A program made the position numbers and the translations under genes. Below are positions 18,351-27,150 of a stretch of 64,000 nucleotides of DNA, piece after piece (within the stretch, counting starts at the first letter, position 1; each line of letters starts with the position of its first letter). The stretch is taken from positions 2,728,001-2,792,000 of the forward strand of contig NZ_CP028369.1 of NCBI RefSeq assembly GCF_003032475.1, read 5' to 3'. The notes under the pieces were generated by a model that saw only the letters and a list, made by a program, of their open reading frames with translations, was not told where the DNA came from and searched no databases. This DNA is from Streptomyces sp. P3. GTDB taxonomy: Bacteria; Actinomycetota; Actinomycetes; Streptomycetales; Streptomycetaceae.

Positions 18351-19202
18351 ATGAGCGAGGAGACGCACGACGACACGCACAGCGACACGTACGCCGAACT
18401 GGCCGCCGTCGGCCCCTACGGGGTACGCCCGGGCCACGCCCTGATCACCATGGTCGAACCGCACCCGGGCCACGAGTACGCCTACAACCGCTGGTACGAG
18501 GACGACCACTACTACGCCGGCGCGATGGCCATGCCCTGGATGTACGCGGGCCGCAGATGGGTGGCGACCCGCGACCTGCAACTGCTCCGCTACCCCGAGA
18601 AGTCGGCGGTCGCCCAGCCCGTCACCGCCGGCTGCTACCTCTCCACCTACTGGATCACCGACGGACGCCACGGCGACCACATGAAGTGGACCGTCGCCAT
18701 CAACAAACGCCTCAACCGGGACGCCCGCGTCTACCACGACCGCACCCACGTGTTCACCGCGTTCCAGGACCACGCGACGACGGTCTACCGGGACGGCGCG
18801 GCGGGCCCGAGGGACTACCACGCCCTCGACCACCCCTACGCGGGCCTCGTCGTGGAGGTGATCGACGCCGACTCCGCGCAGCAGCGCGCCGAACTCCTGC
18901 GCTGGCTGGGCGCCCGCCACCTCCCCCGGCGGCTGGCCGGCTCCCCGGCCGCCATGGTCACCGTCTTCCGCCCCACCCCGCTCCCCGGCGACCGCATGAC
19001 CTACGTCAAGCAGGTCGAGGGCGTCGACACCCGGCTGACCCTCCTGTGGTTCCTGGAGGCGGCCCCCGGCGACTGCTGGGACCCCTTCTTCACCGGCCTG
19101 GAGGAGGCGGTGGCGGAGTCCGGCCTCGGGCGCGTGGAGCTGGTCGCGCCGTTCATCCCGACGGTGCCGGGCACCGACCGGTACGTGGACCGGCTGCGGT
19201 GA
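18351..19202 (+). CDS. EthD-like / dimeric alpha-beta barrel-type protein
   Basis: A 283-residue soluble protein of no firmly recognised family. ATG 18351 is preceded by GGGGAAG, better than ATG 18321, which abuts the operator. The segment VEPHPGHEYAYNRWYEDDHY resembles the NxWYxxxH signature of EthD and related ferredoxin-like dimers that assist degradation pathways. A second similar half (MTYVKQVEGVDTRLTLLWFL) suggests an internal duplication. Conserved aromatic and His residues cluster in the first half. It converges with the next gene with no spacing: its stop ends at 19202 and the neighbour's begins at 19203. Confidence 0.7.
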   Translation: MSEETHDDTHSDTYAELAAVGPYGVRPGHALITMVEPHPGHEYAYNRWYEDDHYYAGAMAMPWMYAGRRWVATRDLQLLRYPEKSAVAQPVTAGCYLSTYWITDGRHGDHMKWTVAINKRLNRDARVYHDRTHVFTAFQDHATTVYRDGAAGPRDYHALDHPYAGLVVEVIDADSAQQRAELLRWLGARHLPRRLAGSPAAMVTVFRPTPLPGDRMTYVKQVEGVDTRLTLLWFLEAAPGDCWDPFFTGLEEAVAESGLGRVELVAPFIPTVPGTDRYVDRLR

Positions 19203-21149
19203 TCACTGCTGGTCCTTCAGCTCGTCCGGGCACGGCGTCCCCCGGGGCAGCTGGTAGGGCGCGGCCAGCCGGTAGGTGCCCGCCCTCGGCGCGAGCAGCA
19301 CCGTCCACTTGTCGCCGTCCGCGTCCTCCGCCGTCTCGAACAGGCACCCGTTGACGTTGTCGAACGTCTTCGGCTCGCCGTCGGACCGGTCCTTGGACTC
19401 CTGCGTCTCCTGCGGCGGCTTCAGGCTCTTGCCCTGCGCGTCCACCACGCTCAGCCACGGCGAGTACGGGATCCGGATCAGGATCCGCCCCGCCCTCTTC
19501 ACGTCGATCGTCATCTCGCCCTGCTCGGCCCGCTGCACCACCGCGTTCGGCTCGGCGAGCGGGGCGGGATCGACGACCCGGAACAGCTGCCAGTTGGCGT
19601 CGCCCCAGATCTGCTCCAGATACGGCAGCCCCCGCTGCACCAGCTGCCGCTCCCGCTCACCGCCGTCCCCGTCCAGCGCCTCCTTGGGGACCACGACGAA
19701 GTGCACCGCCCACCGCTGCAGCCAGTCGTGGTAGTTCGCGGAGTTGAGGGTGTCGTCGTAGAAGAGCGGGTTGCGCTCCATGTCGGCCTGGCGGTTCCAG
19801 CCGCGGGCGAGGTTGACGTACGGCGCGAGCGCGGACGCCTCGCGGTGCGAGCGGGCCGGGACGACCTCCACCCGGCCCTTCTCCGCGCCGACCCCCTGCA
19901 GTTCGTTGACGAGCGGCGCCAGCTCGCGTGCCCAGGAGGCCGCCGGGGTCGTCCGCACGACGTCGTCGACCGACTTGAAGCCGATCCAGCCCACGAACGT
20001 CAGCGACGACAGGACGATCACGTACCACTTGCGGCTGCGCGGTACGGCGAACGGCAGCGCCGCCATCAGCACCACGCCCGTGAACATCATCGCGAGCCGC
20101 GTGATGTTGGACCCGATCTGCGAGCTGATCAGCCACACCATCAGCACCCCGAGCCCGTACACCGCCGCCGTGATCCGCACCGTCCTCCAGTCGCGCGGGA
20201 CGACGGCGAAGACGACCAGCGCCGACAGCAGCGGCAGCGACGCCGAGCCGATGGACATCGGCTGGGTGCCGGAGAACGGGAACAGCCAGGCCGAGAGGGC
20301 GACGACCACCGTCGGGGCCAGTCCGAGCGCCCACGCGCCCGGCCGCCGCTTCTGCAGGAACATCGCGACGGCGACTATGCCGACGAAGAGCCCGGCCACC
20401 GGCGAACCCATGGTGGCGAGCGCGGCGAGCGGCGCGGCGCACAGCGCCTTCGCCCACCGTTTGTAGCGCCAGCGGTGCGGCCAGCAGAACACGACGGCGA
20501 CCGCGCCCAGCGCGAACATGTTGCCGAGGCCGAACGTCACCCGGCCGGAGGCGGCGTTGCACAGCAGGGCGAAGATCCCCGCGAGCGCGGGCCACACCGG
20601 GTTCTTCACCGGCCGGCAGCGCAGCAGGATCAGGGTGAGCAGCCCGGCCGAGATCGTCCCGGCGATCATCATCGTCGTCCGGACACCGAGCAGGGACATC
20701 AGGTACGGCGACACCATGCTGTACGACACCGGGTGCATGCCGCCGTACCAGGCGAGGTTGTACGCGGAGTCGGGATGCCGGCCCACGAACTCGGCCCAGG
20801 CGTCCTGCGCGGCGAGGTCGCCGCCACTGTTCGCGAACGTGAAGAACCAGACGAGGTGCAGGACGCCGGACAGTGCCGTCATGGAGAGCACGAGATGGCG
20901 GCCGAGAGGCCCGCCGAGACGCGTGCCGACCCGGTCGAGGGCGCCGCGCACCCGGGACGTCCCGCGCGCGGACTCCGTACGGCTCTGCGGAGCGCTGTCC
21001 GGGACCCGGTCCTGCCCGAGGTCTACCATCGCGCCGTCCGCCGGGTCACGGTCGTGCTCGCCCGACTGGGGTGCGGGCACCCTGGTGCGCGAGCCGGCGT
21101 CCCGGTCCGGACCGGCGTCGTCGGCGCGTGTCGGCTCCGCAGTGGCCAC
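19203..21149 (-). CDS. Large polytopic membrane protein (GT-C-like topology)
   Basis: A 648-residue integral membrane protein. GTG 21149 was selected because GGGGAGTG lies upstream and the frame before it is Arg/Lys-rich. After a charged cytoplasmic N-terminus of about 75 residues come roughly ten hydrophobic helices from LVLSMTALSGVLHLVWFFTF onward, then a C-terminal extracytoplasmic region of about 230 residues. A long loop with DLAAQDAWAEF after the first helix and a soluble C-terminal domain are reminiscent of GT-C glycosyltransferases, which use polyprenyl-linked sugars, but no catalytic motif is certain. Function is therefore only suggested. Confidence 0.75.
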   Translation of the reverse strand: MATAEPTRADDAGPDRDAGSRTRVPAPQSGEHDRDPADGAMVDLGQDRVPDSAPQSRTESARGTSRVRGALDRVGTRLGGPLGRHLVLSMTALSGVLHLVWFFTFANSGGDLAAQDAWAEFVGRHPDSAYNLAWYGGMHPVSYSMVSPYLMSLLGVRTTMMIAGTISAGLLTLILLRCRPVKNPVWPALAGIFALLCNAASGRVTFGLGNMFALGAVAVVFCWPHRWRYKRWAKALCAAPLAALATMGSPVAGLFVGIVAVAMFLQKRRPGAWALGLAPTVVVALSAWLFPFSGTQPMSIGSASLPLLSALVVFAVVPRDWRTVRITAAVYGLGVLMVWLISSQIGSNITRLAMMFTGVVLMAALPFAVPRSRKWYVIVLSSLTFVGWIGFKSVDDVVRTTPAASWARELAPLVNELQGVGAEKGRVEVVPARSHREASALAPYVNLARGWNRQADMERNPLFYDDTLNSANYHDWLQRWAVHFVVVPKEALDGDGGERERQLVQRGLPYLEQIWGDANWQLFRVVDPAPLAEPNAVVQRAEQGEMTIDVKRAGRILIRIPYSPWLSVVDAQGKSLKPPQETQESKDRSDGEPKTFDNVNGCLFETAEDADGDKWTVLLAPRAGTYRLAAPYQLPRGTPCPDELKDQQ

Positions 21150-21261
21150 CTGAAGGCACTCCCCGTGTCCCGTCTTCTTTTCTCGGCCGCGTACCGTTCG
21201 CGTCCGCTTCACGGCTACGCCCTTGCGACCGGCGGCCTGTCCCGTTTCGCGACGCTAGCAC

Positions 21262-21293
21262 GCACCCCGCCGGGCGGCTGCCCGACGGGGTGC
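21262..21293 (-). terminator. Terminator hairpin after the D,D-carboxypeptidase gene
   Basis: GCACCCCG, CCGGGC, a GGCT loop, then GCCCG-A-CGGGGTGC form a strong stem with one bulge. It lies just downstream of the stop of the minus-strand carboxypeptidase gene and upstream of the start of the next gene. Confidence 0.75.
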
Positions 21294-21320
21294 GGAAGGC
21301 GTGCGGACGGGCGTCGCGGG

Positions 21321-24014
21321 TCAGCCGACGCGGGTCAGCTTGTCCGAGAAGCCCGGCTCGGCCAGGTCCGTCTGCAGGGCGACCGGCACCTTCACCGCGC
21401 TGCTGGAGCCGTCGCCGACGGTGAGCGTGCCCACCGGGGTGCCGGCCTTGGCCGTGTGCGGCACCTCGCCGGCGGTGAACGACAGCTTCACCGTCATGCC
21501 CGCCCAGCCGGCCGTCGAGACGTCCTCGGTGATGACGACGGGCGTGTGGCCGCCGAGCCTGTCGTCCACGTACCCGACGACGTCGCCCTTCTTCAGGATC
21601 TTCGCCGAGGTGAGCGCGTCCTCGGCGGCGAGCAGCGCCGTCTTGCTGACCGCGTTGACCGTGGCGAGGATCTTCTGCTTGTGCTGGCCGAGGATCGCGC
21701 CGACCAGGATCACCGACTTCCCGTCGACCTTCTTGCGGGAGGCGAAGAGCAGGTTGCCGCCGGCCGCGGTGGTACTGCCGGTCTTGATGCCGATCGCGCC
21801 GATCTTGAACGGCAGCTCGTTGTAGTTGTTCCAGTACTTGCCGGTCGGGTCGGTCCAGCTCGCCGCGCTGGAGATGGCGACCAGGGCGGGCATCTTCACG
21901 AACGCCCGGCCGAGCTTCACCTGGTCCTCGGCCGTGGAGACGGTGGTCTCCTTCAGGCCCGAGGGGTCGGTGTACGTCGTGTTCGTCATCCCCAGTTCCC
22001 TGGCGGTGGCGTTCATCTTCTTCACGAACGCCGCCTCCGAGCCCGCGTCCCAGCGCGCGAGCAGCCGCGCGATGTTGTTGGCGGAGGGGATGATGACGGC
22101 CGACAGGGCCTGCTTCTCGGTGAGCCTGTCGCCGGCTTTGACGGTGTTGAGCGTCGACTCGTCGCCGGTGACGTCGTAGCCGCCCTCCTTCTCCGCCGTC
22201 GCGTCGACCTCGATCTGCGGGCCTTCCTCCCCGGCCTTCATCGGGTGGTCCTTGGCGATGATGTACGCGGTCATGGTCTTGGCGACGGAACCGATGGCCA
22301 CGGGAGTCTGCTTGCCGAAACTGCCCATCGTGCCGACTCCGTCGGCGTCCATCCAGCCCTGTCCCTCGTTCGGCCAGGGCAACTGCGTCCGGCCGCCCTC
22401 GAAGGTGTACGAGCTCTTCGCGGTCAGCGTGAGCGCGGTCGCCGGCAGCGGCCGCATGGCCTGCACGATCGCAAACACGAGGACCAGCAGGAGGACCAGC
22501 GGCGTCCAGATCTTGAGCCGCCGTCCGAGGGTGCGCAGCGGGGTCGGCGGGGGCGGCGGGGTGTTCGTCAGCTCGGCCAGCAGGTCCAGCGGCGGCTTCG
22601 GCGGCAGCGGCTGCTGCGTGGTCCGCTCGGGGCCGACCTGCGGGACGAACGCGGTGACGTCGGCGGGCGTCTGGGCGGCGGGCTTCGGCGGGCGGGGCTC
22701 GTCGAGCGGCTTGAGCGCGACGAACTTGCTCGTCCGCTCGGCCGGCGCCGTGGGCTTCTCGTCGGCGGTGCCGGTCTTCCCGGCGGTGTCGGCCGGGGCG
22801 GCGGTGTCGGTCGCGTCGGCCTTCTCCCCGCCCGGGCGGGGCTTGACGTCGCCGAGCTTCAGCATGGTGGTCGGCTGGTCGACGGCGGGCTTGGGCCGGG
22901 GGGTCTTGAAGACGGCGGTGGGCTGGTCGACGGGGGAGCGGTCGGCCCTGGCGTCCTCGGGCCCGGCGTCGGGCTTCCCCGCCTTCTCGGGCTCGCCGGC
23001 GTCCGACGCCCACTTCGGCGCGCGCTTGGCGGCCGGTCCCGCCCCGGCCTCGTCCTCCACCACGGCGGACGAGGCGGACGCGGCCGACTCGTCCGCGTTC
23101 TCGGGCCGCGCGTCCTCGGGCTCGTCGGTGACGTCGGTGTCCGGTCGCTCGTCGGTGTCCTCGGGCCGCCTGTCCTCGGGCTCGTCGGTGACGTCGGTGC
23201 CCGGTCGCTCGTCGGACTTCGCGGCGGCGCTCTCCACACGCACGTCGTCGTCGGAGGCGGCATCCGCGTCGTCGTCCGGGGCATCGTCCGAGACGGCATC
23301 CGCGTCGTCGTCCGAGACGGCATCCGAGACGGCATCCGAGGTCGCGCCCGCGGGTTCGTCCACGGGTTCGTCCGCTTCCCCGTCGGCCGAGTCGGCCGTG
23401 AGGGCCGTGGGGGCGCCCTCGGGGCTCTTGCCGTCCGCCGTGGCGACCCACTGGGCGACAGCCGCCCGCAGACGGTCCTCGCCGCCCTCGGGAGCCTCGC
23501 CGGGAGCCCCGGCGGCGTCCTCGGTCCCGTCGTCGCCCTCAGGGGCGTCCCTGGTGCCGTCGGCGCTCTCCCCGGCCGCTGCGGCCGTCCCGGCACCCTT
23601 CGTGTCACCGGAGTCGCCCGAGGCGTTCTCGGCGGCCTCAGGCTCCGCTTCCGGCTCCGTCTCCGCTTCCGGCTCCGCGGACCCGTTCCCGCCGCCCTCG
23701 GAAGCGTCGGTCCCGGAGGCGTCGGAGGCATCGGAGGCTTCGGCGTCGGTCTCCGCGGCTTCGGCCTTCGCGGACCCGGGCTCCTCGGGCTCCTCGGCCT
23801 CCTCGGTCTTCAGATCCCGTACCGAGAACACCCGCGTCGCCGTGTCCACGCCGCCGCCGCGGGCCGGCGAGGGCTCGCTGTCCCGCGCCACCGCGACCCG
23901 CGGATCGCGGATCTCGCGAGATTCCCGTGCCTCGGGAACCGTGTCCGCGCTCCCCGACGTCGGTTCTGCCGACGACTCGCGCTGCTTCGACCTGTCGGGG
24001 GACTCGCCCGCCAC
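21321..24014 (-). CDS. D-alanyl-D-alanine carboxypeptidase with long acidic cytoplasmic extension
   Basis: An 897-residue protein; GTG 24014 follows an AGGAGG site. The C-terminal 330 residues form a peptidase S11 (penicillin-binding protein 5-like) domain with Ser576-x-x-Lys579 (SVAK), Ser644-x-Asn646 (SANN) and Lys744-Thr-Gly (KTGS), so the catalytic set is complete. It trims the terminal D-Ala of wall peptides. A membrane helix (WTPLVLLLVLVFAIVQAM) near residue 490 anchors it. The 490 residues before that are low-complexity, rich in Glu, Asp, Ala, Pro and Ser, and would lie in the cytoplasm. Typical relatives are about 400 residues and have a signal peptide instead. The extension holds an imperfect tandem repeat (TDVTDEPEDRRPE / TDVTDEPEDARPE). 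Confidence 0.9.
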   Translation of the reverse strand: MAGESPDRSKQRESSAEPTSGSADTVPEARESREIRDPRVAVARDSEPSPARGGGVDTATRVFSVRDLKTEEAEEPEEPGSAKAEAAETDAEASDASDASGTDASEGGGNGSAEPEAETEPEAEPEAAENASGDSGDTKGAGTAAAAGESADGTRDAPEGDDGTEDAAGAPGEAPEGGEDRLRAAVAQWVATADGKSPEGAPTALTADSADGEADEPVDEPAGATSDAVSDAVSDDDADAVSDDAPDDDADAASDDDVRVESAAAKSDERPGTDVTDEPEDRRPEDTDERPDTDVTDEPEDARPENADESAASASSAVVEDEAGAGPAAKRAPKWASDAGEPEKAGKPDAGPEDARADRSPVDQPTAVFKTPRPKPAVDQPTTMLKLGDVKPRPGGEKADATDTAAPADTAGKTGTADEKPTAPAERTSKFVALKPLDEPRPPKPAAQTPADVTAFVPQVGPERTTQQPLPPKPPLDLLAELTNTPPPPPTPLRTLGRRLKIWTPLVLLLVLVFAIVQAMRPLPATALTLTAKSSYTFEGGRTQLPWPNEGQGWMDADGVGTMGSFGKQTPVAIGSVAKTMTAYIIAKDHPMKAGEEGPQIEVDATAEKEGGYDVTGDESTLNTVKAGDRLTEKQALSAVIIPSANNIARLLARWDAGSEAAFVKKMNATARELGMTNTTYTDPSGLKETTVSTAEDQVKLGRAFVKMPALVAISSAASWTDPTGKYWNNYNELPFKIGAIGIKTGSTTAAGGNLLFASRKKVDGKSVILVGAILGQHKQKILATVNAVSKTALLAAEDALTSAKILKKGDVVGYVDDRLGGHTPVVITEDVSTAGWAGMTVKLSFTAGEVPHTAKAGTPVGTLTVGDGSSSAVKVPVALQTDLAEPGFSDKLTRVG

Positions 24015-24201
24015 CGATGCCTCCTCGTGTGCCCGCACGCCGTCAGCGCGCCTGCCGAACCGTGAACAGCCCGCCCCGGACCCGCCTCGCGGCGTTGCCC
24101 GAACCATGTACCAGTGTCCTGTGTAGAGCGCTTGGCTCCTGCGGTAGACGAGAACGACATACCTACTGGTTCCACTACAAACAGGTCACGCACCCTCGAC
24201 A

Positions 24202-24235
24202 GATGAATGTGAGAGGGGTCACCCTGTCATTCATC
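24202..24235. promoter_or_regulatory. 34-bp inverted repeat upstream of the GPP34 gene
   Basis: GATGAATG (24202-24209) pairs perfectly with CATTCATC (24228-24235). The intervening sequence contains a second nested dyad, AGGG-GTCA-CCCT. The structure ends 5 bases before the ribosome-binding site of the GPP34 gene. It could be an operator or a leader hairpin affecting translation. Confidence 0.5.
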
Positions 24236-24252
24236 CACGCGGGGAGGCATGG

Positions 24253-25008
24253 ATGGGCAGGAGCCGCAGAACGATTCCGGAAGAGCTTCTTCTGCTGGCG
24301 TTGGACCCGACCACGGGTACCACCGCACAGCCGCAGTCGCTCGACCTTGGTCTGGCCGGAGCGCAGCTAGTGGAGCTGGCGCTGGCCGGGCGGATAGCCC
24401 CTGACGGGGATCGTATCGCCGTGGTGTCCCCACGGCCGACTGGAGACCCAACGCTGGACTGCGCGTTGGAGTTGCTGCGAAGGCGTGGCGCTCCCGTACG
24501 GGCTGTCCACTGGATCGGCGGGCCGCGTCTCGGGCTACGCCAGATCTACCTCTCGCATCTGGAGCGGTGCGGCATGGTGCATGCCGTGGCGGGTCAGATG
24601 TGCGGAGTACTGCCGACGACTCGCTACCAGGCGACGGACACCGACATCAGCCGGGAGATCAAGGCCCGGCTGGACTCCGCGATCCGCACCGGCGTGCCGC
24701 CGGACCCGCGGACCGCGGCGCTCGCCGCACTGGCGCACGCGGTCGGCCTCGGCAAGCACCTGTATCCGGGCAACGAGGGACGCTCGTCCCGTTCCCGGTT
24801 GCGGGACCTGATCAGGCACGACCCCATGGGCGGCCTCGTGGCGCACGCCGTGATGGACGTCCAGAACGGCGCGGCGGCACAGCCGCGCCGCAACCAGGCG
24901 CCCCCCGGCCGGCAGGCCGGACCGGGAGCCAGGCCCGCTCCGGAACCCGCCCGTGGCGTTCCGGCGCAGCCGCACCGCAACCCCATGGCGCGTGTGGTGG
25001 CCCTCTGA
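24253..25008 (+). CDS. GPP34 (GOLPH3/Vps74-like) family protein
   Basis: A 251-residue protein with GGGGAGG five bases upstream of the ATG. The N-terminal region RRTIPEELLLLALDPTTGT, then LGLAGAQLVELALAGRI and RPTGDPTLDCALELL, is the GPP34 pattern. Eukaryotic members bind phosphatidylinositol-4-phosphate at Golgi membranes; many actinobacteria carry paralogues of unknown role, presumably peripheral membrane proteins. The last 45 residues are a Pro/Gln/Arg-rich disordered tail. No operon partner is apparent. Confidence 0.9.
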   Translation: MGRSRRTIPEELLLLALDPTTGTTAQPQSLDLGLAGAQLVELALAGRIAPDGDRIAVVSPRPTGDPTLDCALELLRRRGAPVRAVHWIGGPRLGLRQIYLSHLERCGMVHAVAGQMCGVLPTTRYQATDTDISREIKARLDSAIRTGVPPDPRTAALAALAHAVGLGKHLYPGNEGRSSRSRLRDLIRHDPMGGLVAHAVMDVQNGAAAQPRRNQAPPGRQAGPGARPAPEPARGVPAQPHRNPMARVVAL

Positions 25009-25247
25009 GCCGTCAGACCTGAGACCTGTTCGGGAGCCGACGCGGCCCGCGCGGGGCGGTGCATCTGCCGCCCCGCGCGGACGTGTGTCGGGAGACGGCG
25101 GCAATCCTTCGGGGCCCGGTCCGAACCGGCGCGCAGCGGCCGCATATCCACCGTTTTCCAGCGGTGGAAAGCGCCTTGGTGGCAGTCTGCTGAACAGCAG
25201 ATACGCAAAGTGTTTGAGACAGACACGCAGCCGGAGGTGCACGTCCC

Positions 25248-26105
25248 GTGGCGTCCAATGTCAATCCCACCGTCAGACGACGCCGGTTGGGCCAGGAGCT
25301 GCGCCGGCTCCGTGAGCTCAAGGGCATGACGGCCGAAGAGGTCGCCGAGCGCCTGCTGGTGTCCCAGTCCAAGATCAGCCGGCTGGAGAACGGCCGTCGC
25401 AGCATCAGCCAGCGCGACGTCCGCGACCTGTGCGGGGTGTACGAGGTCGAGGACCAGCGGATGGTCGACTCGCTGATGGAGATGGCCAAGGACTCCCGCC
25501 AGCAGGGCTGGTGGCATGCCTTCGGCGACGTCCCGTACAGCGTCTACATCGGTCTGGAGACGGACGCGGCGAGCCTGCGCGTCTACGACCCCCAGGTGGT
25601 GCCCGGGCTGCTGCAGACCCGTCAGTACGCGGAGGCGCTGATCTCGGGCGCGCTGCCGGAGACCGCGCAGACGGAGATCGACAAGCGGGTGCAGGTGCGC
25701 ATGCGCCGGCAGGAACGGGTCTCGTCGGGCGAGAACCCGCTGCGGCTGTGGAGCGTCATGGACGAGTCGGCGCTCCGGCGGGTCGTCGGCGGCCGCGAGT
25801 TGATGCGGGACCAGTTGGAACACCTCGTCGAGCAGTCCCAGTTGCCGCATGTCACGGTCCAGGTGATCCCGTTCGAGATGGGTGCGCATCCGGGCCTCAA
25901 CGGCCAGTACGCCATCCTCGAGTTCCCCGACACGGCCGACTCCAGCGTCGTCTACATCGAGGGCGTCACCAGCGACCTCTATCTGGAGAAGCCGAACGAC
26001 GTGCAGAAGTACAGCGTGATGTACGAGCACCTGCGCGCCCAGGCTCTGAACGTGGAGCAGTCCCGCCAGTTCATCGCCGACATCGCCAAGGGGTATGTGC
26101 GGTGA
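25248..26105 (+). CDS. XRE-family HTH regulator with DUF5753 sensor domain
   Basis: A 285-residue protein beginning at GTG 25248 behind CCGGAGGTG. Residues 10-65 form a Cro/CI helix-turn-helix (LGQELRRLRELKGMTAEEVA, then VSQSKISRLENGRRSISQRD). The remainder, with YDPQVVPGLLQTRQYAEALI and YAILEFPDTADSSVVYIEG, is the DUF5753 domain. Streptomyces encode dozens of such regulators, usually beside a short DUF397 gene as here; known pairs such as the WhiJ type act in development and antibiotic control. Specific target unknown. Confidence 0.92.
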   Translation: MASNVNPTVRRRRLGQELRRLRELKGMTAEEVAERLLVSQSKISRLENGRRSISQRDVRDLCGVYEVEDQRMVDSLMEMAKDSRQQGWWHAFGDVPYSVYIGLETDAASLRVYDPQVVPGLLQTRQYAEALISGALPETAQTEIDKRVQVRMRRQERVSSGENPLRLWSVMDESALRRVVGGRELMRDQLEHLVEQSQLPHVTVQVIPFEMGAHPGLNGQYAILEFPDTADSSVVYIEGVTSDLYLEKPNDVQKYSVMYEHLRAQALNVEQSRQFIADIAKGYVR

Positions 26106-26292
26106 GGTCCAGCGGGAAGTGGCGCATGATACGCGTTAACCCCACCGGTATGGAAGTTTCCACTGGAATATGTCATCCGGTCGAGTGAATAGTCGCTTCG
26201 TCAGTCGATGTTGGCGAGTAGCGTCGATCACGCCATCAAGCAACAAGGTTGGCGTGAAGACAGCAACTCAACAACTGCACTCCGGAGCAAAA

Positions 26293-26484
26293 ATGGCAAT
26301 TCGTCAGGGCAACGCGCACACGTGGACCAAGTCCTCCTACTCCACGGGCAACGGTGCGTGCGTCGAGGTCAAGTCGCCCGCCGTACAGGCCCTGTTCGTC
26401 CGCGACTCCAAGGTCCAGGACGGCCCGACCCTGGTCTTCCCCGCCGACGCGTGGAGCGACTTCGTGGCGTCGGTCAAGGCGTAG
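26293..26484 (+). CDS. DUF397 protein (partner of XRE-DUF5753 regulator)
   Basis: A 63-residue protein with CCGGAG before the ATG. The sequence HTWTKSSYSTGNGACVEVKS, with VRDSKVQDGPTLVFPADAW after, is the DUF397 signature. DUF397 proteins are thought to act with the adjacent XRE regulator in an antitoxin-like or anti-regulator relation. The 187-base gap from the regulator suggests its own promoter. A longer reading from ATG 26170 lacks family similarity and was not chosen. Confidence 0.88.
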   Translation: MAIRQGNAHTWTKSSYSTGNGACVEVKSPAVQALFVRDSKVQDGPTLVFPADAWSDFVASVKA

Positions 26485-26542
26485 GGCGGAGGACTTCCTG
26501 ACCCTCAGCCGGATACCGAACACAACTGCAGAAGAACCACCC

Positions 26543-26587
26543 ACGGGCCCTCTCGTCCAGATCGCCGTCCTAGCCGAGGGGGCCCGT
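26543..26587. terminator. Bidirectional terminator-like hairpin
   Basis: ACGGGCCCTCTCG and CGAGGGGGCCCGT pair across a 19-base loop with one small bulge. It lies between the DUF397 gene (plus) and the glutathione peroxidase gene (minus), two convergent genes, and could serve both. Confidence 0.65.
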
Positions 26588-26619
26588 CGCATGCCCGGGC
26601 GGCCCGGCCGCCCGCCCGC

Positions 26620-27123
26620 TCAGCCCAGGCGGCTCTCGATCTCCGCGACCACCTCGGGGGCCTCCGGCTCGGTCTGCGGGGAGAACCGGGCTACCACGGA
26701 GCCGTCCCGGCCGATCAGGAACTTCTCGAAGTTCCAGCGGACGTCACCGGTGTGGCCCTCGCCGTCCGCGAACCCGACGAGCCGCTCGTACAGCGGGTGC
26801 CGGCTGTCGCCGTTGACCTCGACCTTCTCGGTCAGCGGGAAGCTCACGCCGTAGGTTGCCGAGCAGAACTCCGCGATCTCCTCGGCGCTGCCGGGCTCCT
26901 GCCCCAGGAACTGGTTGCAGGGCACGCCGAGGACGGTGAAGCCCTGCCCGGCGTACCGCTCCTGGAGCCGCTCCAGGCCGCTGTACTGCGGAGTCAGGCC
27001 GCACTTGGAGGCCACGTTCACCACCAGCACGACCTGGCCCGTGTACTGCGAGAGCTCCGCGGAGCCGCCCTTGAGGGCGTCGATCTGGACGTCGAGGGGA
27101 GAGGTACCGGCATCAGTAGTCAT
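26620..27123 (-). CDS. Glutathione peroxidase family thiol peroxidase
   Basis: A 167-residue cytoplasmic peroxidase. The peroxidatic cysteine is Cys41 in NVASKCGLT (cysteine, not selenocysteine), with the family segments VLGVPCNQFLGQEPGSAEEI and WNFEKFLIGRDG carrying the Gln and Trp-Asn of the active site. Actinobacteria lack glutathione, so thioredoxin or mycothiol-linked reductants are the likely partners. It reduces hydrogen peroxide and lipid hydroperoxides. Its start is 28 bases from the stop of the upstream regulator gene on the same strand, so cotranscription is possible. Confidence 0.95.
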   Translation of the reverse strand: MTTDAGTSPLDVQIDALKGGSAELSQYTGQVVLVVNVASKCGLTPQYSGLERLQERYAGQGFTVLGVPCNQFLGQEPGSAEEIAEFCSATYGVSFPLTEKVEVNGDSRHPLYERLVGFADGEGHTGDVRWNFEKFLIGRDGSVVARFSPQTEPEAPEVVAEIESRLG

Positions 27124-27150
27124 GCTCCGGATGCTAGGGCGTGGAGAGGT

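Noticed and set aside
19701..24065. A 1454-codon open frame opposite the membrane protein and carboxypeptidase genes
   Set aside because: Low-complexity Arg/Gly composition and complete overlap with genes that have motifs, starts and ribosome sites.
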